The position numbers and the translations under genes are program-made. Positions 50,646 to 59,032 of a stretch of 64,000 nt of DNA are shown piece by piece. The notes under the pieces are model-generated. The model did not search any database. It worked only from the letters and a program-made list of their open reading frames with translations, and was not told where the DNA came from. Each line of letters opens with the position of its first letter. Position 1 is the stretch's first letter. Origin of the DNA: Shinella sp032095155 (GTDB lineage Bacteria > Pseudomonadota > Alphaproteobacteria > Rhizobiales > Rhizobiaceae); contig NZ_JBLZPK010000028.1 in the NCBI RefSeq assembly GCF_049199905.1, positions 62,001 to 126,000 of the forward strand, read 5' to 3'.

Positions 50646-50693
50646 CTATCTCGTGAAAAAGGATGTATCCACCTTTTCCTCTCGCGGAGATAG
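50646..50693 (+). promoter_or_regulatory. Possible long hairpin in the DUF1285 leader
   Basis: CTATCTC (50646-50652) is complementary to GAGATAG (50687-50693), and inside it GAAAAAGG faces CCTTTTC. This could fold into an interrupted hairpin 20 bases before the DUF1285 start. It may be a leader structure or chance. Confidence 0.3.
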
Positions 50694-50713
50694 GGTTGAA
50701 CCGGGACGGAACA

Positions 50714-51331
50714 ATGGCAACGGGCGAAATTCAAGGCAGCAGCGACGCGGCGGGACTGGCCGCGCTGATCTCGCGGGCATCCGCGGAAACCGGCGGGCGC
50801 GGCCTGCCGCCGGTCGAGCGCTGGAACCCGCCGTTCTGCGGCGATATCGACATGGAAATCCGCGCCGACGGCACCTGGTTCTATCTGGGCACGCCGATCG
50901 GCCGCGCGCCGCTGGTGCGGCTTTTTTCCACGGTTCTGCGCAAGGACGAGGACGGCAGGACCTATCTGGTCACGCCGGTCGAGAAGGTCGGCATCCGCAT
51001 CGTTGACGCGCCGTTCCTGGCTGTCGAGATGAATGTGAGCGGGGAGGGGACGGATCGCAAGCTCACCTTCCGCACGAATGTCGGCGATGTCGTGGAGGCG
51101 GGGGCGGACCATCCGCTGCGCTTCGTTATCTCCGGTGAAAACAACCAGTTGAAGCCCTATCTTCTCGTGCGCGGCCGGCTGGAGGCGCTGGTCTCGCGCG
51201 CGGTCATGTATGATCTCGTCGAACTGGGCGAAGTCCTTGAAATCGATGGCGTCGAGATGTTTGCGGTGCGCTCCGGCGGCATGGTCTTCCCGGTCATGCC
51301 GGCGGCCGAACTGGATGCGCTGTCGCGATGA
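50714..51331 (+). CDS. DUF1285 domain-containing protein
   Basis: A 205-residue soluble protein of the DUF1285 family, with RWNPPFCGDIDMEIRADGTWFYLGTPIGRAPLVRLFSTVLRKDEDGRTYLVTPVEKVGIRV-type core beginning near residue 36. The family is widespread in proteobacteria and of unknown function. The start at MATGEIQG is preceded by GGGACGGA. The end overlaps the Nudix gene by 4 bases, so a DUF1285-Nudix-CCA operon is clear. Confidence 0.9.
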   Translation: MATGEIQGSSDAAGLAALISRASAETGGRGLPPVERWNPPFCGDIDMEIRADGTWFYLGTPIGRAPLVRLFSTVLRKDEDGRTYLVTPVEKVGIRIVDAPFLAVEMNVSGEGTDRKLTFRTNVGDVVEAGADHPLRFVISGENNQLKPYLLVRGRLEALVSRAVMYDLVELGEVLEIDGVEMFAVRSGGMVFPVMPAAELDALSR

Positions 51332-51960
51332 GCTTTGCTCCCTACAGTGCCGCTGAATTCCGCCGCCGCGCGGCGGAGCAGACGCTGACACTCGGCGACG
51401 AGAGCTGGCGCGAGCATGGCGACAGCCTGCTCAATCCGGGCGTTATCGAGCATATCGAGGGCATGAAGCTCAGAGATGCGGCGGTGCTGATCCCGGTCGT
51501 CGACGACGGCGATGATGCGCGCGTCATCTTCACCCAGCGGACTGCGACGTTGCGCAAACATTCAGGCCAGGTCGCCTTTCCGGGCGGCGGCGTCGATGAG
51601 GACGACGCGGATGTCGAGACGGCGGCGATGCGCGAGGCGGAGGAGGAGATCAGCCTCGACCGTCGCTTCGTCGAACCGGTCGGCCGCTTGCCGCATTACA
51701 AGGCGCTGTCGGGGTTTTCGATCACGCCGGTTCTCGCCGTGGTCCAGCCCGGCTTCGAACTGATCCCGAACCCGGCGGAGGTCGAGACGGTCTTCGACGT
51801 GCCGCTCTCCTTCCTGATGAATCCGCGCAACCACGAACGGGGCAGCGGCGTCTGGCTGGGCTCCGAGCGGCATTATTATCGCATGCCCTATGAGGGGCAT
51901 AACATCTGGGGCATCACTGCCGGCATCGTGCGGGTGATCTATGAAAGGCTTTATGCATGA
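51328..51960 (+). CDS. Nudix CoA pyrophosphatase-like hydrolase
   Basis: A 210-residue protein of the NUDT7/YeaB CoA diphosphatase group. The group motif IFTQRTATLRKHSGQVAFPGGGVD (about residues 68-91) precedes a Nudix box ending AAMREAEEEISL; the box's last Gly is Ser. Such enzymes split coenzyme A or similar compounds into phosphopantetheine and 3',5'-ADP. It is coupled by 4-base overlaps to DUF1285 upstream and the CCA enzyme downstream. Confidence 0.92.
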   Translation: MSFAPYSAAEFRRRAAEQTLTLGDESWREHGDSLLNPGVIEHIEGMKLRDAAVLIPVVDDGDDARVIFTQRTATLRKHSGQVAFPGGGVDEDDADVETAAMREAEEEISLDRRFVEPVGRLPHYKALSGFSITPVLAVVQPGFELIPNPAEVETVFDVPLSFLMNPRNHERGSGVWLGSERHYYRMPYEGHNIWGITAGIVRVIYERLYA

Positions 51961-53216
51961 CGTCTGTTTCGGGTGAGGCGTGGTTTGCCGATCCGGCGCT
52001 CTCTCGCGTTCTTGCGCTGCTCAACAGCGACGGCGGCGAGGGGCGGGTTGCCGGCGGCGCCGTGCGCAACAGCCTGATGGGCCTGCCGGTCGCCGATGTG
52101 GATATCGCGACGACGCTGCGGCCCGACGTGGTGGCCGAGCGCGCGAAAGCCGCCGGCATCAAGGCGGTGCCGACCGGCATCGAGCACGGCACGGTGACGC
52201 TGGTCATCGACGGCAAACCCTTCGAGGTCACGACCCTGCGCCGCGACGTCGCCACCGATGGCCGCCATGCGGACGTCGCCTTCGGCACCGACTGGCAGAC
52301 GGATGCCGAGCGGCGCGACCTCACCATCAACGCGCTTTATGCGACCGCCGACGGCACCGTCATCGACCTCGTCAACGGCCTGCCGGATATCGAAAGCCGC
52401 ACGGTGCGCTTCATCGGCGATGCGGCGACGCGCATTGCGGAGGATCACCTGCGCATCCTGCGGTTCTTCCGCTTCTTCGCGCTCTATGGCAGCGGCCGGC
52501 CGGATGCCGATGGATTGCGGGCCTGTGCGCGGGCGAAGGGTAGCCTCGGCAAACTCTCGGCCGAGCGGGTCTGGTCGGAGACCAAGAAGCTGCTGGCCGC
52601 GCCCGATCCGGGCCGCGCGCTGCTCTGGATGCGCCAGGCCGGCGTGCTCACGGAAATCCTGCCCGAAACGGAAAAGTGGGGCATCGATGCGATCCCCAGC
52701 CTGATCGAGACAGAGAAGGCATTTGGCTGGGCGCCTGAGGCGCTGCTGCGACTTGCCGCCATGGTGCCACCAGACCGGGAGCGGTTGAAAGCGCTGGCCG
52801 AGCGTCTGCGGCTATCGAAGGCCGAGGCAGCGACGATGGACTATTGGGCTTCCGCCCCCGAGATCGCGCCCAAACTCGCCGAAACGGCCTTCGACCGCTT
52901 GCTCTATCGCCACGGTCAGCAGGGCCTCACCATGCGGGTCAAGCTGGCGCTCGCCTCCGCACGGGCGCGCGGGCTCGGCGATCCCGAGGCGCTTGCCTTT
53001 GCAGGCCTTTGCCAGCGGCTGCTCGCGCGCGCGCGCAAATGGCAGAAGCCGTCCTTCCCGCTCAATGGCGCGGATGTGCTTGCAACAGGTATTCCGGCGG
53101 GGCCGAAGGTCGGCTGGCTCTTGGGCACGATCGAGGATGAGTGGGTGGCGGGCAATTTCCATGACGGCCGGGCAAAGCTGCTTGCCCGGCTGGAAGCTCT
53201 CGCAAAAGAGGGCTGA
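51957..53216 (+). CDS. cca: CCA tRNA nucleotidyltransferase / poly(A) polymerase family protein
   Basis: A 419-residue class II nucleotidyltransferase. The active-site GGAVRNSLMGLPVADVDIATTL (about residues 33-54) carries the DxD metal ligands, then HGTVTLVIDGKPFEVTTLRRD and FGTDWQTDAERRDLTINALY and the RNA-binding motif EDHLRILRFFRFFALYG. It adds or repairs the CCA end of tRNA; in alphaproteobacteria this family is the only CCA enzyme as far as I know. Poly(A) polymerase activity cannot be excluded. It is the last gene of the operon. Confidence 0.93.
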   Translation: MTSVSGEAWFADPALSRVLALLNSDGGEGRVAGGAVRNSLMGLPVADVDIATTLRPDVVAERAKAAGIKAVPTGIEHGTVTLVIDGKPFEVTTLRRDVATDGRHADVAFGTDWQTDAERRDLTINALYATADGTVIDLVNGLPDIESRTVRFIGDAATRIAEDHLRILRFFRFFALYGSGRPDADGLRACARAKGSLGKLSAERVWSETKKLLAAPDPGRALLWMRQAGVLTEILPETEKWGIDAIPSLIETEKAFGWAPEALLRLAAMVPPDRERLKALAERLRLSKAEAATMDYWASAPEIAPKLAETAFDRLLYRHGQQGLTMRVKLALASARARGLGDPEALAFAGLCQRLLARARKWQKPSFPLNGADVLATGIPAGPKVGWLLGTIEDEWVAGNFHDGRAKLLARLEALAKEG

Positions 53217-53222
53217 TTGGCG

Positions 53223-53414
53223 TCAGGCGGCGTCTGCCGCCTTCTCGTCGACGATGCGTTCCTTGATATGGTCGACCATGCTTTCACGGATCATGGTTTC
53301 GCCATGGGCGGAGCGCATGTGCTCGACTGCGCGGCGCACGACTTCGGCATCGTCATTGGCCCGCGTATGCCATTCGCATCCGGGGACGAGTGAACCGCAT
53401 TCAAAAAGTCTCAT
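53223..53414 (-). CDS. DUF1059 domain small protein
   Basis: A 63-residue DUF1059 protein: F-E-C-G-S-L-V-P-G-C-E-W at the start and EHMRSAHGE in the middle give the family's Cys and His pattern, perhaps a small metal site. Function unknown. It is a single gene convergent with cca, 6 bp apart. Confidence 0.85.
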   Translation of the reverse strand: MRLFECGSLVPGCEWHTRANDDAEVVRRAVEHMRSAHGETMIRESMVDHIKERIVDEKAADAA

Positions 53415-53522
53415 GACCTGTCTCCTGTCGTTTCAACGGATCAGTTTAGCAGATAAGGCTTGATCGGCCAAACCGCGACGCAATCGACGGCTTGGGAAGG
53501 CCCGCACCGAAACGGAAAGCCG

Positions 53523-53545
53523 GGGCCGGAGTTCCCTCCCGGCCC
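53523..53545 (-). terminator. Hairpin after the 83-aa gene
   Basis: A 7-bp GC stem GGGCCGG / CCGGCCC with a 9-base loop. On the minus strand a partly T-rich tail (GCTTTCCGTTTCGG) follows. It lies 27 bases after the stop codon. Confidence 0.6.
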
Positions 53546-53572
53546 GCAAATTCCGCAAGTGAAAATGGGCCG

Positions 53573-53824
53573 TCAGGCCGCGTCCTCCTCCTTCGCCCAG
53601 GCATCGAAGCAGGCCGACGACTGGAACTGCTCCGGCTTCGTGTGATGATCGGCGAGATGGTAGACCGTGCCGCCTGCCAGCTGCCGTTTGGCCTCTTCGA
53701 GGAAATAGGCATGTGGAAGGTCCATGCCGCTCTCGGCGCGCATGGTTTCGGCAAAACGGTCGAGAAAATCGGCGGATTGCGGATCGAGCTCCGTGATCGC
53801 CGCGTGCTGCAATGCAGTCATCAT
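53573..53824 (-). CDS. Small hypothetical protein, 83 aa
   Basis: Not recognised. An acidic 83-residue protein with LDPQSADFLDRFAETMRAESGMDLPHAYFLEEAKRQL and a His-rich VYHLADHHTKPEQF. A GGAGGA site stands 7 bases before two tandem ATG codons (53824 and 53821), giving good translation support; a longer frame upstream lacks one. Single gene between DUF1059 and hemF on the same strand. Confidence 0.68.
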   Translation of the reverse strand: MMTALQHAAITELDPQSADFLDRFAETMRAESGMDLPHAYFLEEAKRQLAGGTVYHLADHHTKPEQFQSSACFDAWAKEEDAA

Positions 53825-53916
53825 GACGGGTTCCTCCATGGACTCACGCAGGGCGCATCCTACCACGAAGGGCGTAAAGCCATCATCACAAGTGCGGGAT
53901 TGTCATGGTGGGATCG

Positions 53917-54828
53917 TCAGGGCCAGCGCACCACCGGCGGCAGCGACGACAGGATGGAATCCACATTGCCGCCCGTCTTCAGGCCGAAGATCGTGCCGCG
54001 GTCGTAGAGCAGGTTGAACTCGACATAGCGGCCGCGGCGCACGAGTTGTTCGTCGCGGTCCTCTTCCGTCCAGCCATTGTTGTAGTTGTTGCGCACGATG
54101 CGCGGATAGACCATGGCGAAGGCGCGGCCGACATCCTGCGTGAAGGCGAAATCCGCCTCCCAGCCGCCAAGCTCTTCCGATGAGTGCAGCCAGTCGTAGA
54201 AGATGCCGCCGGTGCCGCGCGGCTCGTTGCGGTGCTTCAGGAAGAAGTAGTCGTCGCACCAGTCCTTGAATTTCCGGTGATCGGCGACCGGATGGCGATT
54301 GCAGGTGATCTCCATCGCCTTGTGGAAGAGTTGCGTATCGGCATCGTCCATCGTGCGACGGCGGTCGAGCACCGGCGTCAGGTCCGCGCCGCCGCCGAAC
54401 CAGCGGCTGGTGGTGACGACCATGCGGGTGTTCATGTGCACGGCCGGCACATTGGGGTTCACCGGATGGGCGATCAGCGAGATGCCGGAGGCCCAGAAGC
54501 GTGGGTCTTCGGAGGCACCTGGAATCTGGCCACGGAACTCCGGCGAGAATTCCCCATGAACGGTGGAGGTATGCACGCCGACCTTCTCGAAGACGCGGCC
54601 TTCCATCATCGACATGCGTCCGCCGCCGCCTTCGCCACCGTCGCGCTGCCAGTCCCTGGCGACGAAGCGGCCGGGCGGCAGGTCGGAAAGCGGACCGGCC
54701 AGTTCGTCCTCGAGCGCCTCGAAGCTGGAGCAGATCGCATCGCGCAGGTGCTGGAACCAGGCGCGGGCAGCGTCCTTCTTGTCTTCGATGTCCTCGGGCA
54801 AGCCTTTCGGCAGGTCTGGTCGTTCCAT
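53917..54828 (-). CDS. hemF: Oxygen-dependent coproporphyrinogen III oxidase
   Basis: A 303-residue aerobic HemF, which converts coproporphyrinogen III to protoporphyrinogen IX with O2. Conserved blocks are all present: GGGGRMSMMEGRVFEKVGVHTS, HMNTRMVVTTSRWFGGGADLTPV, WCDDYFFLKHRNEPRGTGGIFYD and EFNLLYDRGTIFGLKTGGNVDSILSSLPP near the end. The ATG at 54828 gives the usual rhizobial length; an upstream start would add 12 residues. It is divergent from the 85-aa gene at 55013. Confidence 0.96.
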   Translation of the reverse strand: MERPDLPKGLPEDIEDKKDAARAWFQHLRDAICSSFEALEDELAGPLSDLPPGRFVARDWQRDGGEGGGGRMSMMEGRVFEKVGVHTSTVHGEFSPEFRGQIPGASEDPRFWASGISLIAHPVNPNVPAVHMNTRMVVTTSRWFGGGADLTPVLDRRRTMDDADTQLFHKAMEITCNRHPVADHRKFKDWCDDYFFLKHRNEPRGTGGIFYDWLHSSEELGGWEADFAFTQDVGRAFAMVYPRIVRNNYNNGWTEEDRDEQLVRRGRYVEFNLLYDRGTIFGLKTGGNVDSILSSLPPVVRWP

Positions 54829-55012
54829 GATATGTCTCGCTGGGGTGTTTCCCGCTGGCGGCAAGGCCGCCGAATCGCATTTCGGTCACACTCGTTAACT
54901 TTGGGCCATTTGGCAACAAAAACGGATTTTCAGTTGGGGGTGGCCGGACTCGCAAAATGCGCGGCGGCGGCCTATGTTTGCATCGTAGAATGTGCTGCCA
55001 GGAGAAAACGAT

Positions 55013-55270
55013 ATGGCGCGTGTTCCCGGACCGCCGCCTCTTGAAGGGCTTCGCCGCCAGATCGAGCGCCATCGGCGCGAGAAGCCGGCGCGCGCGAGCA
55101 ACTTCGTTCGAGAGACCTTCTGCATGGAGCGGCAGGCGGCGCGCGACAAGGCGCGCGAATGGTTCGACCATTGGCCGAAGGCCGCCTACTGGACCGAAGT
55201 GGAGAGCTGGCGGATGCTGGAGGGCGACCGCATCGAGTTCACGATGCGCCGGCTGCCGAGTGCGGACTGA
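55013..55270 (+). CDS. Small conserved protein, 85 aa
   Basis: Not recognised. A basic 85-residue protein with an Arg-rich N-terminal helix (LEGLRRQIERHRREKPARAS) and an aromatic, Trp-rich second half (AREWFDHWPKAAYWTEVESWRML). GGAG stands 8 bases before the ATG at 55013. It is divergent from hemF and may be a nucleic-acid or membrane-surface binding protein, but that is only composition-based inference. Confidence 0.72.
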   Translation: MARVPGPPPLEGLRRQIERHRREKPARASNFVRETFCMERQAARDKAREWFDHWPKAAYWTEVESWRMLEGDRIEFTMRRLPSAD

Positions 55271-55423
55271 CGCTTCTTTTGCTTGCGGCTGCACGCCTCA
55301 CACCCGTCTGACGCGAGCGTGATCTGCAACGTCGATTGACGGCGGGCCGCTGCGCCCTTATCTTGCGGCCATCGTCATCAATAGAAAGGCGCCGTTGCGG
55401 TTCTGAAGCACGGCTCACAGTCC

Positions 55424-56707
55424 TTGTTCGAACTCGCGATTGCCGTCTGCCTGATCCTTCTCAACGGGGTCTTTGCTCTTTCCGAATTGTCCATCGTTTC
55501 CGCGCGCAAGCCCCGCCTCAAGACCATGGCGGCCCAGGGATCGCGCGGTGCCGCGTCCGCGCTGAAACTGGCGGAAAATCCCGGTAAATTCCTCTCCACC
55601 GTCCAGATCGGCATCACGCTCATCGGCATTCTCGCCGGTGCGTTTTCGGGTGCGGCTCTGGGTGGGCGCCTGCGCGACATCCTTTTTGCCGAGGGCGTGC
55701 CGGACTGGCTGGCCGATCCGCTCGGCTACGGTATCGTCATCTTCATCATCACGTTCCTGTCCGTCGTTGTCGGCGAGCTGGTACCCAAGCAGATCGCGCT
55801 GAAGAATCCGGAACGGTTCGCGACGCTTGTCGCGCCCGCCATGTCGCTGCTGTCGAAGATCGGCGCGCCGGCCGTCTGGATTCTCGATGCCTCGACGCGC
55901 CTGATCTTCCGCCTGCTCGGCCAGCACGAGGTTGCCGAAAGCATCGTCACCGACGAGGAGATCAGGACCATCGTCGCCGAAGCGGAAGCCGCCGGCGTCA
56001 TCGAGGGTGGCGAGAAGCTGATGATCGCCGGCGTCATGCGTTTTTCCGACCGTGAGGCGCGCGGTCTCATGACCCCGCGCAACGATGTCGACTGGATCGA
56101 TCTCGGCGATACGATCGAGGAAGTCCACCAGCAGCTGATCGACAGCCAGCACTCCCGCCTGCCGGTCGCCGATGGCGGGCCGGAAACCATTGTCGGCATC
56201 GTGCAGAAGCGTGAACTGCTCTCCGCCATGCTGACGGGCCAGCCGCTCGATATCCGCGCCTTCATCCGCCCCGCGCCGATCGTGCCCGACACGATGGATG
56301 CGATGCGCGTGCTGGAATCGCTGCGCAGCTCCGAAGTTCCGATCCTGCTCATCCATGACGAATACGGCCACTTCGAAGGCGTCATCACGCCGGCCGACGT
56401 GCTGGAGGCGATTGCCGGCGTGTTCCGCGCCGACATCGAAGAGGGCGACGACGAACACGCGGTGCAGCGCGAGGACGGTTCCTGGCTGATTTCCGGCTCC
56501 ATGCCGATCGACGAGATGGCCGACCGCCTCGGCCTGTCGCTGCCCGGCCGCCGTGGCTACCAGACGGCTGCCGGCCTCGTCATCGAATCGCTGCAGAGAC
56601 TGCCGAAAACCGGCGAGATCACCGAAACCCAGGGCTGGCGTTTCGAGGTCGTCGACATGGACGGCCGCCGCGTCGACAAGCTTCTGGCGACGCGTCTGGA
56701 TCCTTAA
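55424..56707 (+). CDS. CorB/CNNM-type (hemolysin C family) membrane protein
   Basis: A 427-residue protein: an N-terminal DUF21/CNNM transmembrane domain (residues 1-185, starting FELAIAVCLILLNGVFALSELSIVSARK, with FLSTVQIGITLIGILAGAFSG and ELVPKQIAL), a pair of CBS domains (about 205-330, MTPRNDVDWIDLGDTIEE and LLIHDEYGHFEGVITPADVLEAIAG), and a CorC-HlyC C-terminal domain (about 345-427). This layout is linked to Mg2+/Co2+ efflux; the old name hemolysin is misleading. The start is uncertain: TTG at 55424 keeps the full first helix but has no clear ribosome site. Confidence 0.9.
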   Translation: MFELAIAVCLILLNGVFALSELSIVSARKPRLKTMAAQGSRGAASALKLAENPGKFLSTVQIGITLIGILAGAFSGAALGGRLRDILFAEGVPDWLADPLGYGIVIFIITFLSVVVGELVPKQIALKNPERFATLVAPAMSLLSKIGAPAVWILDASTRLIFRLLGQHEVAESIVTDEEIRTIVAEAEAAGVIEGGEKLMIAGVMRFSDREARGLMTPRNDVDWIDLGDTIEEVHQQLIDSQHSRLPVADGGPETIVGIVQKRELLSAMLTGQPLDIRAFIRPAPIVPDTMDAMRVLESLRSSEVPILLIHDEYGHFEGVITPADVLEAIAGVFRADIEEGDDEHAVQREDGSWLISGSMPIDEMADRLGLSLPGRRGYQTAAGLVIESLQRLPKTGEITETQGWRFEVVDMDGRRVDKLLATRLDP

Positions 56708-57183
56708 GGTCTTTCCAATAGGTCGGGTTCGAGCAATCTCGGGCCCGGACCTTCCGCGCCAAGCGTATCCAGCGGATTGCGCAGCGGGCATTCCTGCATC
56801 GAAAGGCAGCCGCAGCCGATGCAGCCGTCGATCTGGTTGCGCAGCTTGGTGAGCCGCGCGATGCGGTCGTCCAACTGGCGGCGCCAGGTTTTCGAGAGCG
56901 CCCGCCAGTCCTCGGCCGTCAGGGGCCGGTCATGCGGCAGCACGGACAGCGCGTCCGCGATCTCCGACAGCGGAATGCCGGTGCGCTGCGCGACCTTGAT
57001 GACCGCGACGCGGCGCAGGATGCTGCGCGGATAGCGCCGCTGGTTGCCGCGGTTGCGCTGGCTGCGGATCAGCCCCTTCGTCTCGTAGAAATGCAAGGTG
57101 GAAACCGCCACCCCGCTGCGTTCGGCGACCTCACCGACGCTGAGTTCCCGCGGCATTTTGCTGTTCGGACATTTTTCCGTCAT
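56704..57183 (-). CDS. soxR: Redox-sensitive transcriptional activator SoxR
   Basis: A 159-residue MerR-family regulator. The N-terminal HTH is at about 13-50 (ELSVGEVAERSGVAVSTLHFYETKGLI), a long dimer helix follows, and the [2Fe-2S] cluster is held by Cys121, Cys124, Cys126 and Cys132 (CIGCGCLSMQEC). In most non-enteric bacteria SoxR answers to redox-cycling compounds and drives small regulons of exporters and reductases. Here the divergent target is the reductase-MFS pair. Its stop overlaps the end of the CorB-type gene by 4 bases in the opposite direction. Confidence 0.96.
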   Translation of the reverse strand: MTEKCPNSKMPRELSVGEVAERSGVAVSTLHFYETKGLIRSQRNRGNQRRYPRSILRRVAVIKVAQRTGIPLSEIADALSVLPHDRPLTAEDWRALSKTWRRQLDDRIARLTKLRNQIDGCIGCGCLSMQECPLRNPLDTLGAEGPGPRLLEPDLLERP

Positions 57184-57188
57184 GGCTG

Positions 57189-57219
57189 TTGACCTCAACT
57201 TTGCTTGAGGTTTTATACC
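57189..57219 (+). promoter_or_regulatory. SoxR box inside a 19-bp-spaced promoter
   Basis: CCTCAACTTTGCTTGAGG at 57193-57210 has the exact CCTCAA / TTGAGG arms of SoxR boxes. It lies between TTGACC (57189-57194) and TATACC (57214-57219), 19 bases apart, the over-long spacing that MerR-type activators correct by twisting DNA. It also sits 10 bases before the soxR start, so self-repression is likely. Confidence 0.93.
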
Positions 57220-57253
57220 ACGGGCTCCCTGATTTCAAATGGAGCCCGCACAC

Positions 57254-57826
57254 ATGACAGACAGACTGACCATCGCCCTCATCTATGGCAGCGGCCGCGA
57301 GGGACGCTTTGCCGATACGATCGCGGGATGGCTGGAGCCGGAGCTGGCGGGTTTCCACCAATATGACATCATTCGCATCGATCCGGCGGACCTGACCTTC
57401 ACGCCCGGTGGTCTCGATGCGGCCTCTTCGGAGAGCGTCGAAAGCCGGATTTTGCAGGCCGATGCCTTCCTCATCGTCACGCCGGAGTACAACCACGCCT
57501 ATCCGGCCGCTCTGAAGGCCATCATCGACAGCTGCTTCCGTCCCTGGCATGCCAAGCCCATCGCCTTCATCTCCTATGGCGGCGTATCGGGCGGGCTGCG
57601 CGCGGTGGAGCAGTTGCGGCTGGTCTTTGCCGAGCTGCATGCCGTGGCGATCCGAGAAACGGTCAGCCTCGCCCACGCCTGGACGCAATTCGATCCCGCC
57701 GGAAATCCCTTCCGCCCCGGCCATCTCAACGGCCAGCTTGCCGTGCTGATGAAGCGCCTGACCTGGTGGGCGAACGCGCTGAAGGCGGCGCGTATCGCAA
57801 CACGCTACGACGAGGCGGCGGCATGA
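57254..57826 (+). CDS. NADPH-dependent FMN reductase family protein (SoxR target)
   Basis: A 190-residue flavodoxin-like reductase. The FMN phosphate loop is YGSGREGRFADTIAGWL (about residues 10-26), and the TPEYNHAYPAALKAIID motif (about 76-92) defines the family of NAD(P)H:FMN or quinone reductases; FISYGGVSGGLRAVEQLR follows. It would reduce redox-cycling quinones or nitro compounds. ATG at 57254 has GGAG 9 bases upstream; an ATG five codons earlier is possible. It is the first gene after the SoxR box and overlaps the MFS gene by 4 bases. Confidence 0.92.
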   Translation: MTDRLTIALIYGSGREGRFADTIAGWLEPELAGFHQYDIIRIDPADLTFTPGGLDAASSESVESRILQADAFLIVTPEYNHAYPAALKAIIDSCFRPWHAKPIAFISYGGVSGGLRAVEQLRLVFAELHAVAIRETVSLAHAWTQFDPAGNPFRPGHLNGQLAVLMKRLTWWANALKAARIATRYDEAAA

Positions 57827-59031
57827 AACCGGAGCACTATGCCACGGCGGAAATCGCCCGCTCGCCGCAGGAACGCTGGCGCAATGCGACGCTGCTCTTC
57901 GTCAGTACGCTCACCATCATGTCAGGTGCGACGATCTCCGCCTCGCTGCCGGGCATTGCCGCCCGTTTTGCCGAGGTCGAGAATGTCGCGCTGCTCAGCC
58001 GGCTGGTGCTGACGCTGCCTGCCGTGTTCATCGCGCTGTTTTCGCCAGCGGCGGGTTTTCTCGTCGATCGCTTCGGCCGCAAGCCTCTGCTGCTGGCCTC
58101 GCTCGCTCTGTTCACCGTCGCGGGCGCCTCCGGGCTGGTCCTCGATACATTGCCGGGCCTGCTCGTCGGCCGCGCCGTGCTCGGCCTTGCCGTCGGCGGC
58201 ATCATGACGGCGACGACGGCGCTGGTCGGCGACTTCTTCCAGGGGCCGGCGCGCGATCGTTATATGGGCTTGCAGCAGGCCTTCGTCGGTATCGGCGGCA
58301 CGTTCTTCCTGACGGGCGGCGGCTTCCTTGCGGAAATCCACTGGCGCGGGCCGTTCTTCATCTACACCGTGGCGATCCTGCTGCTGCCGGCCGCCATCGC
58401 CTTCCTGCCGGAGCCGCGCCGGGTCCGCCCCGCCGCTGTGACGGCAGGCGAGGCTGGGCTCGATAGCCGCAGGATCACGCTGCTCGGCCTCCTGTTCCTC
58501 GCCGCCGCGATCAACATGATCGCCTTCTACATGATCCCGACGCAGCTTCCGTTCTACCTGGAACATCTCGGATTTGCCGCACCCAGCCTTGCCGGTGCCG
58601 CGATTGGTGCGGGGCAGCTCGTTGGCGTGGTGAGTTCGCTGGTCTTCGCGCCTGTCCGGCGGCGGATCGGCCTGATGGGCGTCTTCGCCCTCGGCTTCGT
58701 CTCGTCGGGTCTGTCCTTCCTTGTGCTGTCCGCCGCGGAAAGTTATGGCAGCGTCCTGGCCGCCATGGCCGTCTCCGGCATCTGCATGGGCACGATCATG
58801 CCGAATTTTGCGGCCAGCGCCATGTTGCTTGCGCCACCCGCCCTGCGCGGCCGGATTTCGGGCCTTCTGGTCTCCAGTATCTTCGCCGGGCAGTTCCTGT
58901 CGCCGATCGTCTCGCAGCCGCTGATCGGCGCATTCGGCTATGGCACGGCCTATGCCGTGGTCGGTGCGGTCGTGCTGGTGCTCGGCCTCGTGGCCTTGGT
59001 CTCGCGTCTTTTCCGGTGGGGCGATGGCTAG
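57823..59031 (+). CDS. MFS transporter, probable drug or redox-compound exporter
   Basis: A 402-residue major facilitator with twelve predicted membrane helices. The loop 2-3 motif GFLVDRFGRKPLLL (about residues 83-96) is the MFS signature A, and RAVLGLAVGGIMTATTALVGDFF follows. It is coupled to the flavin reductase (ATGA overlap) behind the SoxR box, so export of redox-active compounds is the likely job; the substrate itself is inferred. It ends 1 bp before the convergent trmL. Confidence 0.92.
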   Translation: MKPEHYATAEIARSPQERWRNATLLFVSTLTIMSGATISASLPGIAARFAEVENVALLSRLVLTLPAVFIALFSPAAGFLVDRFGRKPLLLASLALFTVAGASGLVLDTLPGLLVGRAVLGLAVGGIMTATTALVGDFFQGPARDRYMGLQQAFVGIGGTFFLTGGGFLAEIHWRGPFFIYTVAILLLPAAIAFLPEPRRVRPAAVTAGEAGLDSRRITLLGLLFLAAAINMIAFYMIPTQLPFYLEHLGFAAPSLAGAAIGAGQLVGVVSSLVFAPVRRRIGLMGVFALGFVSSGLSFLVLSAAESYGSVLAAMAVSGICMGTIMPNFAASAMLLAPPALRGRISGLLVSSIFAGQFLSPIVSQPLIGAFGYGTAYAVVGAVVLVLGLVALVSRLFRWGDG

Positions 59032-59032
59032 G

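Noticed and set aside
53903..55294. A 463-residue minus-strand frame overlapping hemF
   Set aside because: hemF in another frame has all family blocks; the longer frame is Arg/His-rich shadow.
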